Positions 1 to 5,925 of a stretch of DNA of 17,719 bases are shown here, piece by piece. The stretch covers positions 1 to 17,719 of the forward strand of contig CAZRMT010000030.1 in NCBI GenBank assembly GCA_964601265.1, in the 5' to 3' direction. The stretch's first letter is position 1. Each line of letters begins with the position of its first letter. The notes below the pieces were generated by a model, which did no database searches, had not been told where the DNA came from, and worked only from the letters and a program-made list of their open reading frames with translations. The stretch is from UBA4675 sp964601265 (lineage in GTDB: Bacteria > Bacillota > Clostridia > Christensenellales > Borkfalkiaceae). The translations under genes were made by a program, and so were the position numbers.

Positions 1-1
1 G

Positions 2-304
2 CTATTTTTTTATAAATTCTATGATATTCTTTTTCTTGTTTTCGGGGAGAGCGGTTATTAAAGCTTGTAATTCTTTATCGCTTTCGTAACTTTCGATATT
101 CGGACTGAAAAACCTCTCTATCGAAAAATTGCAAATATCCAAAATTTGTAACAATTTTTTTACCGTAAGCACTATTCTTCCGCTTTCGATTTGAGCTATA
201 TACTGCGGACTCATTCCCATTCTTAAACTTAATTCTCTTGCCGACAAGTTGGCAGTATTCCTTACGTATCCGACTCTGGTTAAAACTTCGTTAACGTCCA
301 TCAT
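2..304 (-). CDS. XRE-family helix-turn-helix regulator
   Basis: A 100-residue complete DNA-binding protein. Residues about 10-66 form a Cro/C1-type HTH: LSARELSLRMGMSPQYIAQI is the helix-turn-helix core, followed by the ESGR turn and the usual LLQILDICNFSIERFF closing helices. The remaining ~30 residues are charged and helical, with no enzyme domain, so it is a stand-alone repressor-type regulator. The start is the first of two adjacent ATGs, with AGGGGGA at 312-318 as ribosome binding site; the stop lies at 2-4. It is divergent from the SLOG-like gene at 469, and an AACACAT/ATGTGTT palindrome between them is a plausible operator for it (inference). A TATAAT on the minus strand at 334-339 may be its -10, but its -35 is poor. 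Its ligand, if any, is unknown. Confidence 0.9.
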   Translation of the reverse strand: MMDVNEVLTRVGYVRNTANLSARELSLRMGMSPQYIAQIESGRIVLTVKKLLQILDICNFSIERFFSPNIESYESDKELQALITALPENKKKNIIEFIKK

Positions 305-410
305 TTCCGTTTCCCCCTAATTCTATAAATATTATTATAAGTAAAACTAATCATCGAACCGAAAATTACCACACATAAATTTTACGCAAAATAAATATTT
401 TGAATACTAA

Positions 411-427
411 AACACATAAAATGTGTT
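411..427. promoter_or_regulatory. Palindrome (candidate operator) in divergent promoter region
   Basis: AACACAT-AAA-ATGTGTT is a perfect inverted repeat with 7-base arms and a 3-base spacer. Its right arm overlaps the candidate extended -10 of the rightward gene at 424-432. A matching half-site, ACACATAAA, occurs at 371-379, 41 bases upstream of the same nonamer at 412-420, close to four helical turns. The position and symmetry fit a dimeric HTH repressor; assignment to the neighbouring XRE protein is inference. Confidence 0.5.
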
Positions 428-432
428 AGAAT
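424..432 (+). promoter_or_regulatory. Candidate extended -10 promoter
   Basis: TGTTAGAAT fits an extended -10 (TGn followed by TAGAAT) about 37 bases before the start at 469. No good -35 is present at 17 bases, which is typical of extended -10 promoters. It lies on the right arm of the palindrome. Confidence 0.35.
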
Positions 433-468
433 AATTAGTGTAAGTACTCAATTTAAAGCGGGGTGTAT

Positions 469-999
469 ATGGAAAAGCGTAAAGTTTGTTCTTTTTTCGG
501 GCATAGAGAAATAAAGATTGAAGAAACGCTGATAAAAAAAATAGAAGGTATTATAGAAAACCTTATAGCAGAGAAAGGCGTAAGCATTTTTTTGTTCGGG
601 AGTAAAAGCGAATTCGATTCACTTTGTCTTTACTTAATGGGAGGGTTTAAAGAAAAATATCCTTTTATTAAACGAATCGCTTATACGTGTAAAGGTGAAG
701 GGTGTAATTTGGAAAGTCTTAAAGAAGAAAGCGAAAGGCTGTATTCTAAAATATACGGGCGGAAAGTGGAAATATTATACGTAGACGAAGAGGTAAATTT
801 TAAAAATAAATGGATTGCGGGCAAAAGCGGATACGTGCAACGTAATTACGCGATGATAGACGAAAGTGATTTTTGTGTTTTTTATTACGACGTAAACGTA
901 CTTAGGAAAGATGGTCAAGCAAAAAGCGGAACGAAAATCGCTTACGAATACGCAATAAAAAAGCGAAAACAGATAATAAACGTAGCCGAACTCGTTTAG
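469..999 (+). CDS. SLOG/DUF1273-like nucleotide-binding fold protein
   Basis: A 176-residue soluble protein. The N-terminal CSFFGHREI matches the (F)xGHR signature of the DUF1273/YpsA-like branch of the SLOG (DprA/LOG) Rossmann-like superfamily. A beta-strand FLFGSKSEFD and a late KSGTKIAYEYA segment resemble the glycine-containing phosphate-binding turn and following helix of that fold. SLOG proteins are predicted to bind or process nucleotide-type ligands; no substrate can be named here. I prefer ATG 469 to the in-frame GTG at 463, because the GGGG at 460-463 then serves as a ribosome binding site 5 bases upstream, whereas GTG 463 would overlap it. The gene stands between the divergent regulator and the yabP operon and may be controlled by that regulator. 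Confidence 0.75.
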   Translation: MEKRKVCSFFGHREIKIEETLIKKIEGIIENLIAEKGVSIFLFGSKSEFDSLCLYLMGGFKEKYPFIKRIAYTCKGEGCNLESLKEESERLYSKIYGRKVEILYVDEEVNFKNKWIAGKSGYVQRNYAMIDESDFCVFYYDVNVLRKDGQAKSGTKIAYEYAIKKRKQIINVAELV

Positions 1000-1060
1000 T
1001 GTAATTTAAAGTTCTTTTAATAAAAAAACTCAAATATACTTTATAAAGAGGTGTATTTTT

Positions 1061-1318
1061 ATGGAAGAACAGCACAATTTAGTCGTAGAAAATCAAAAAA
1101 GGCTTTCGGCGAGTTCGGTTGCGGAAGTAAACGGCTTTTCGGATAAGGAAATAATGCTTACGCTTGTAGGAGGGAAAAAAATCACTATTTTCGGTCAAGG
1201 GTTAAAAATAACGAATTTTCAAAAACAGTCGGGGAATTTCATTGCTGACGGCGAAATACTTAAAATTACGTATCACGGCAATAAATCGGGTAGTTTTTTT
1301 AAAAGGTTGGTAAAGTAA
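1061..1318 (+). CDS. yabP: Sporulation protein YabP
   Basis: An 85-residue small beta-rich protein with the YabP/YqfC pattern: N-terminal polar tail, then ENQKRLSASSVAEVNGFSDK, the VGGKKITIFGQGLKI strand pair, and a closing GEILKITYHG strand with a basic FFKRLVK tail. YabP is needed for spore formation in Bacillus subtilis; family members are associated with the forming spore. Start ATG with AAAGAGGTG at 1045-1053, 7 bases upstream. The stop codon abuts the yabQ start with no gap. Gene order yabP-yabQ-divIC matches the Bacillus locus, which strongly supports the name. A TATACT at 1035-1040 could be a -10, but I cannot assign a sigma factor. Confidence 0.88.
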   Translation: MEEQHNLVVENQKRLSASSVAEVNGFSDKEIMLTLVGGKKITIFGQGLKITNFQKQSGNFIADGEILKITYHGNKSGSFFKRLVK

Positions 1319-1789
1319 TTGTTTGTAAGTTTAAACCAAATACATTATTTTATTCTTTCCGTCGCATTCGGCGTTGTTGTCGGCGTGTTGTACGAAGTAA
1401 TATACTGCGTTTCTTTTTGTTTTAAGAATAAAATCGTAGACGGTATAAGAGATTTTATGTTTTTCGTCGTGGTAACCGTATTTTACGTTTTATATACGTT
1501 TAAACTTTCTTTTCCTACTTTAAGATTGTATTGTATGCTTGGGGTGGTTGTCGGTTTTTTCTTTTACGTCAAAAGTTTTCATAAAGTCGTTGCTTTTTTA
1601 CTAAATAAAGGATATAATTTTATTGTTGAGAAAATAAAGTCGAAAAGGGGAGATAAACGCAATGACGAAAGAAAAAAGAGAAAAACTAACGCTTTCAATA
1701 GTGGCGCTGGCGGTAGCAACGCTGGTATTGTTTTTGAGTATAGCAATATATCAAGGGATAAGAATAGGCGTAAGAAAAAGAGAACTTAA
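1319..1789 (+). CDS. yabQ: Spore cortex protein YabQ
   Basis: A 156-residue membrane protein. Three hydrophobic segments lie at about residues 8-30, 45-62 and 68-90, with an acidic/aromatic VLYEVIY pattern near the end of the first, as in YabQ. YabQ is a forespore-surrounding membrane protein required for cortex assembly in B. subtilis. The start is a TTG immediately after the yabP stop; no other initiator lies nearby and AAAAGG at 1301-1306 is rather far, so translation is probably coupled to yabP. The last ~43 codons overlap the divIC-like gene in another frame. That tail (after about residue 114) is basic, low-complexity and unlike the family, so it probably carries little function. Confidence 0.82.
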   Translation: MFVSLNQIHYFILSVAFGVVVGVLYEVIYCVSFCFKNKIVDGIRDFMFFVVVTVFYVLYTFKLSFPTLRLYCMLGVVVGFFFYVKSFHKVVAFLLNKGYNFIVEKIKSKRGDKRNDERKKRKTNAFNSGAGGSNAGIVFEYSNISRDKNRRKKKRT

Positions 1790-1925
1790 CCGCTTAAAAA
1801 ACGAAATAAAAAAATTGGAACAAGAAAGGCAGGACTACGAGGGGAAAATCGAGTATTGGCTTTTAGACGACGTTATACAAGAAACGGCAATGGAGTTGGG
1901 GCTTATATATAAGTATTCAAAATGA
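1662..1925 (+). CDS. divIC: Septum protein of the DivIC/FtsB family
   Basis: An 87-residue bitopic membrane protein: short basic cytoplasmic N-terminus (MTKEKREK), one membrane helix at about residues 10-33, then a coiled coil (about 36-65, rich in L, K, E) and a short C-terminal segment ending near WLLDDVIQETAMELGLI. This is the FtsB/FtsL/DivIC layout; proteins of this type bridge FtsQ/DivIB and FtsW-FtsI at the division septum. The position after yabQ is the classic place of divIC. It has an excellent AGGGGAG at 1646-1652, 9 bases before the ATG, even though the whole first half lies inside yabQ. Its stop overlaps the next ATG (ATGA). Confidence 0.82.
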   Translation: MTKEKREKLTLSIVALAVATLVLFLSIAIYQGIRIGVRKRELNRLKNEIKKLEQERQDYEGKIEYWLLDDVIQETAMELGLIYKYSK

Positions 1926-2791
1926 TATTCAAAAGTAATTTAAACGTCTCCGTTATAGACGTCGGTTCAAATTCCGTCCGTTATATGTTGGTAGCGGGCG
2001 GTAAAATTTTATTTAAAAAATCAATAGTCAGTCAAATGTGTCTTGGGAAAAAAGACGGTTTTCTTGCAAAAGAATCCATGGCAAGGACGCTTAACGCTAT
2101 TTTATTGTTCGTTACAGAGGCAAAAAAACAAAGTTTTCCTATTTATATTTTTGCCACGGCAGGAGTAAGGAATTCTTTAAACGGCAATGAATTCGTTCGA
2201 GAGGTAAACGCTTTAACGGGAGTAGAAATGCAAGTTTTATCGGGCGAAGAAGAGGCGGAAGTCGCTCTTTTGGGCGCATTAAAAGGTAAAGACGGAGCCG
2301 TTATAGATATAGGCGGAGGAAGTAGCGAAGTAATAGTAAAAAGTAAAGGCGGGAAGTATTTTTATAGTTTAGACGTGGGGGCGGTAGCTTTATATAACGA
2401 CAGCGGAAACAATTTAGAAATTGCGGACAAGCTTTTAAAAGAAAAGATAAAAGAATACGGCGTAATTCCTTCGGCGGAATTTATGGCGGTAGGCGGAACG
2501 GCTACAAGCCTTGCAGGCGTGATGTTAAAGTTAAAAAAATATGAAGACAACTTAGTCGACGGGTTCGTGATAGAAAAAAAAGAGCTTGAAAAAGCCGAAA
2601 AAGAAATAGACGTTTCACCCGAGGTTTTAAGTAATAATTATTGCGTGGACGTTCGTCGTGCGGTTGTTTTAAAATTCGGCGCATTGATTTTGAAAAGAAT
2701 AATGGAAAAAGCAGGAATAAGTCGTGTAACCGTAAGTACGAGCGATAATTTAGAAGGGTTTTTATTATGGAAAGAAGAAAAAGCGTTTTAA
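1922..2791 (+). CDS. Ppx/GppA-family phosphatase (exopolyphosphatase or pppGpp phosphatase)
   Basis: A 289-residue protein of the ASKHA phosphotransferase superfamily. In order: DVGSNSVR (13-20, phosphate-1 loop), ATAGVRNS, SGEEEAEVALLGA (from 107, containing the catalytic glutamate of the family), DIGGGSSEV (129-137, phosphate-2), VGGTATSLA (190-198, adenosine-type motif). It hydrolyses terminal phosphates from polyphosphate or from pppGpp; sequence alone does not decide which. The length corresponds to the short form that lacks the C-terminal HD domain. It starts on an ATGA overlap with divIC, so it is co-translated in the same operon, and overlaps the following protease gene by 25 bases. 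Confidence 0.85.
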   Translation: MIFKSNLNVSVIDVGSNSVRYMLVAGGKILFKKSIVSQMCLGKKDGFLAKESMARTLNAILLFVTEAKKQSFPIYIFATAGVRNSLNGNEFVREVNALTGVEMQVLSGEEEAEVALLGALKGKDGAVIDIGGGSSEVIVKSKGGKYFYSLDVGAVALYNDSGNNLEIADKLLKEKIKEYGVIPSAEFMAVGGTATSLAGVMLKLKKYEDNLVDGFVIEKKELEKAEKEIDVSPEVLSNNYCVDVRRAVVLKFGALILKRIMEKAGISRVTVSTSDNLEGFLLWKEEKAF

Positions 2792-3798
2792 AAACTATAT
2801 TATCTTGGGCGTTGCTTGCGTTGTTTATCGCAACCTTTATAGGGTTTGCGGTATTGGTTTGTCTTGGCTATAAATACGCGTTATATGCGTTTATAGGAAT
2901 GATAGTTCATTATGTTTTATCGTCGGCTATTCACGAAATCGGACATTTAATCGTCGGTAAAACGAGAGGAATGGTTTTTGTAGAAGGCAGAATTCTTTTT
3001 TTGCGTTTTTTTAGGAAAGGTAAAAAAATAAAAACAGGTTTTTGTTACCCCTTCGAGGCGGGAGAAATTTCAATGGTTTCTACCGACGTAAACGAAGCGG
3101 GAAAAGATTTGATTTTGACTTCCGTTGCGGGTAATTTGTTTGTTTTTGCATACCTGATTATATGCGTTGTTTTAGGCGTTGTAATAAAAGGGTATTTGGG
3201 CTGGTATTTCTTTGCGTTGGCGAGCATTTCGACCGCCTATACGTTGATTATCAACGTTATGCCTTTGGCTGAGAACGGCGACGGAGCGTTATTTTTTGGG
3301 TTAATGAAAGGTAAGGAAAAATACAAGTCGGCAATTTCTCTTGCCGTTGTAAACGCTTATCTTTATGCGGGCGTTTCTCCCGCCGATATATCGGACGAGG
3401 CGTTATACGTGTCGGAGGGGTGTTATTCTCAAAAAATAGAGCTTTTAAAACTGCTAAAACTTATTGATTCGTCGAAAATGGAAAGGGCGTACGTTTATTC
3501 GGGAGAACTTATAAAAAGCCCCGATAAAGCGGTTGCTATAAGAGCGAAGAAGGAAAGATTTTTTCTTGCCGTTATAATGAGTTTGTCGGACGAGGTGGAA
3601 AAACTCAAAGAAGAGGTTTTGCCTTATTTGGACGCGGGCGGATTAGAGGACGTTAGAATTAACTATTATTATCGCATTTACACTAAAGAAAACGGGTGGG
3701 TGGATTTATTAAAAAAGAGCAGTGAAAAGGTTGCGGAAAACGAGATTTTTAAAGGCATTGCCTTAATGGAAGAAAAACTTATAAATTTCAAAAAATAA
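2767..3798 (+). CDS. M50-like membrane zinc metalloprotease
   Basis: A 343-residue protein. Hydrophobic helices lie at about 10-34, 36-60, 118-140 and 145-166. The second contains HEIGH (56-60), the HExxH zinc site; a second-site NVMP (163-166) followed by NGDG with D172 resembles the NxxP...DG third zinc-ligand region of M50/site-2 proteases, and AGN at 121-123 sits in the adjacent helix. The C-terminal ~160 residues are soluble, charged and mostly helical. Site-2 proteases cut substrates within the membrane; the substrate here is unknown. Being in a sporulation/division operon invites comparison with SpoIVFB, but the sequence is not close enough to call that. The start lies inside ppx, with AGAAGGG at 2752-2758, 8 bases upstream. 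Confidence 0.7.
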   Translation: MERRKSVLKTILSWALLALFIATFIGFAVLVCLGYKYALYAFIGMIVHYVLSSAIHEIGHLIVGKTRGMVFVEGRILFLRFFRKGKKIKTGFCYPFEAGEISMVSTDVNEAGKDLILTSVAGNLFVFAYLIICVVLGVVIKGYLGWYFFALASISTAYTLIINVMPLAENGDGALFFGLMKGKEKYKSAISLAVVNAYLYAGVSPADISDEALYVSEGCYSQKIELLKLLKLIDSSKMERAYVYSGELIKSPDKAVAIRAKKERFFLAVIMSLSDEVEKLKEEVLPYLDAGGLEDVRINYYYRIYTKENGWVDLLKKSSEKVAENEIFKGIALMEEKLINFKK

Positions 3799-3803
3799 AT
3801 AAT

Positions 3804-3848
3804 AAAATCGCAAGGTAATTTGAAAATTATTTTGCGATTTTTCTTTAC
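3804..3848 (+). terminator. Rho-independent terminator after the yabP operon
   Basis: AAAATCGCAA (3804-3813) pairs fully with TTGCGATTTT (3832-3841), with a smaller TAATT/AATTA stem inside the loop, followed by a T-rich run. It separates the protease gene from gyrB. Confidence 0.75.
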
Positions 3849-3872
3849 TTTTTTTCTATTATAATATATAAT
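3844..3872 (+). promoter_or_regulatory. Candidate gyrB-gyrA promoter
   Basis: TTTACT (3844-3849) and TATAAT (3867-3872) are separated by exactly 17 bases, a sigma-A-like arrangement, about 63 bases before the gyrB start. The region is very AT-rich and a second TATAAT lies at 3860-3865, so the exact -10 is uncertain. Confidence 0.5.
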
Positions 3873-3934
3873 ATAGTTATATTTAATATAAGTCGAAAAC
3901 GCCATTAGCGTAATAGCTTAACAAGGAGTAAAAA

Positions 3935-5842
3935 ATGTCCAACTTAAATAAAGTCGAACAACAATACGGCGAAAGTCAGATACAAGTTTTAGAGGGGTTA
4001 GATCCTGTTCGTAAAAGACCGGGTATGTATATCGGTTCTACGGACGAAAGGGGACTTCATCACCTCGTTCACGAAATAGTCGATAATTCCATTGACGAGG
4101 CTTTGGCAGGTTACTGTACGGAAATTAATGTTATAATCAATTCAGACGGCTCTTGTACGGTAGTAGACAACGGAAGGGGTATTCCTACGGATATTCACCA
4201 TACCGAAAAAGTATCTGCCGTTCAAGTAGTTTTAACCAAGCTTCACGCAGGCGGAAAGTTCGGTGGCGGAGGATACCAAATTTCGGGCGGATTGCACGGA
4301 GTAGGTTTGTCCGTTGTTAACGCTCTTTCCGAATGGCTTACCGTCGAGGTTTTCCAAAAGGGAAGACACTTTAAACAAACTTATAACAGAGGAATTCCGC
4401 AAAGAGAGTTGCAAGATATAGGTTCGTCCGATATAACGGGCACGAAAGTAAGCTTTATGCCGGACGACGAAATTTTTGAAACGACGGAATTTAAATACGA
4501 TACGTTAAAGGTTCGTTTAAGAGAGCTTGCTTACCTCAATAAAGGTCTTAAAATTAACATAGAGGACAAACGAGAGGGTAAAGAGCGTAGAGACGAATTT
4601 TGTTACGAGGGCGGAATTAGGCATTTCGTAGAAGATTTAAATGTAAACAAAGTAACCGTTTTCCCGCAAGTTTTCTATTTTGAAAAAAATTACGACGCTA
4701 ATATCGTTGAAATTGCAATTCAATATAACGACGGTTATAACGAACAACTTTTTGCGTTTGCAAACAACATAAATACCGAAGAAGGCGGAACGCACGTCGA
4801 CGGATTTAAAAACGCTTTAACGAAAATTATTAACGATACCGCTAAAAAGTTAAAACTCATCAAAGAAGACGACAAACTTCAAGGTGAGGACGTAAGAGAG
4901 GGTATAACCGCAGTTGTCAGCGTTAAGCTTCCCGAACCGCAATTCGAAGGACAAACAAAGACTAAGCTTGGTAACAGCGAGATGAGAGCTTGCGTAAACA
5001 AGGCTATGACGGACGGATTTGCCGATTTCCTTGACTGTAATCCGCAAAGCGCAAAAGAGTTAATAAGTAAGTGTTTGACCGCTAGAAACGCAAGAGAAGC
5101 CGCCAGAAAGGCAAGAGAGGCGACTAGAAAAGGAGCTTTCGAAGGAGTCTCGTTGCCCGGTAAACTTTCCGATTGTTCCGAGAAGAATGCGGAACTTTGC
5201 GAAATTTTCCTTGTTGAGGGTGATTCGGCAGGAGGAAGCGCAAAGCAAGGCAGAGACAGACGTTTCCAAGCCGTTTTACCGTTAAGAGGTAAAATATTAA
5301 ACGTTGAAAAAACAAGACAAAACAGGGTTTTGGAAAACGAAGAAATCAAGAGTATGATAACCGCATTCGGCGGTGGAATGTTGGACGAATTCGACGTTTC
5401 TAAAATTCGTTACGACAGAATAATTATTATGACCGACGCCGACGTAGACGGAAGCCATATTAGAATTTTACTTTTAACTTTCTTCTTTAGATATATGCGT
5501 CCGTTAGTAGAACAAGGGCACGTTTATATAGCTCAACCCCCGCTTTATAAAGTTAGTAAAGGTAAAACGGAGAACTATTTATATTCCGACAAAGAGTTAG
5601 AAGATTATATTGCCGAAAACGGTAAAGTCGATATTCAGCGTTATAAAGGTTTGGGTGAAATGAATCCCGAACAACTTTGGGAAACTACTATGGACCCCTC
5701 AAGCAGAACGTTGATAAAGGTAAGCGTTGCAGACGCAGTTCAAGCCGATACGACTTTCAGTATGCTTATGGGCGACGAACCCGAACTTCGTAGAAGGTTT
5801 ATAGAGCAGAACGCTAAACTTGTTAAAGAACTCGACGTATAA
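3935..5842 (+). CDS. gyrB: DNA gyrase subunit B
   Basis: A 635-residue type IIA topoisomerase ATPase subunit, of normal length for Bacillota (B. subtilis about 638). GHKL ATPase domain: RKRPGMYIG, catalytic-base E47 in HEIVDNSIDEA, DNGRGIP with ATP-binding D78, and GGKFGGGGYQISGGLHGVG lid glycines. The TOPRIM domain has EGDSAGGSA with E428 and DADVDGSH with D501 and D503 as magnesium ligands, plus PLRGKILNVE. The C-terminal tail has QRYKGLGEMN. With GyrA it introduces negative supercoils using ATP in the cytoplasm. AAGGAG at 3923-3928 lies 6 bases before the ATG. gyrA follows after 83 bases, so the two form one transcription unit. GyrB rather than ParE is favoured by the QRYKGLGEMN context and the gyrA partner. 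Confidence 0.97.
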   Translation: MSNLNKVEQQYGESQIQVLEGLDPVRKRPGMYIGSTDERGLHHLVHEIVDNSIDEALAGYCTEINVIINSDGSCTVVDNGRGIPTDIHHTEKVSAVQVVLTKLHAGGKFGGGGYQISGGLHGVGLSVVNALSEWLTVEVFQKGRHFKQTYNRGIPQRELQDIGSSDITGTKVSFMPDDEIFETTEFKYDTLKVRLRELAYLNKGLKINIEDKREGKERRDEFCYEGGIRHFVEDLNVNKVTVFPQVFYFEKNYDANIVEIAIQYNDGYNEQLFAFANNINTEEGGTHVDGFKNALTKIINDTAKKLKLIKEDDKLQGEDVREGITAVVSVKLPEPQFEGQTKTKLGNSEMRACVNKAMTDGFADFLDCNPQSAKELISKCLTARNAREAARKAREATRKGAFEGVSLPGKLSDCSEKNAELCEIFLVEGDSAGGSAKQGRDRRFQAVLPLRGKILNVEKTRQNRVLENEEIKSMITAFGGGMLDEFDVSKIRYDRIIIMTDADVDGSHIRILLLTFFFRYMRPLVEQGHVYIAQPPLYKVSKGKTENYLYSDKELEDYIAENGKVDIQRYKGLGEMNPEQLWETTMDPSSRTLIKVSVADAVQADTTFSMLMGDEPELRRRFIEQNAKLVKELDV

Positions 5843-5865
5843 GTCGAAAATTTAGAATTTTTCAC

Positions 5866-5896
5866 TTCCTGTTTTCAGGGAACAGCCCTATCGGGG
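5866..5896 (+). other. Two small hairpins between gyrB and gyrA
   Basis: A stem of TTCCTG (5866-5871) with CAGGGA (5876-5881), containing one G-T pair and a TTTT loop, is followed by CCC (5886-5888) able to pair with GGG (5893-5895). There is no T-run, so it is not a terminator. A possible processing or attenuation structure; function unknown. Confidence 0.3.
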
Positions 5897-5925
5897 TAAT
5901 AAAAAATTAAAAACGGAGAGACAGA

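Noticed and set aside
4879..5349. 156-codon open frame on the minus strand inside gyrB
   Set aside because: Antisense shadow of the highly conserved TOPRIM region; no ribosome binding site and no family resemblance.
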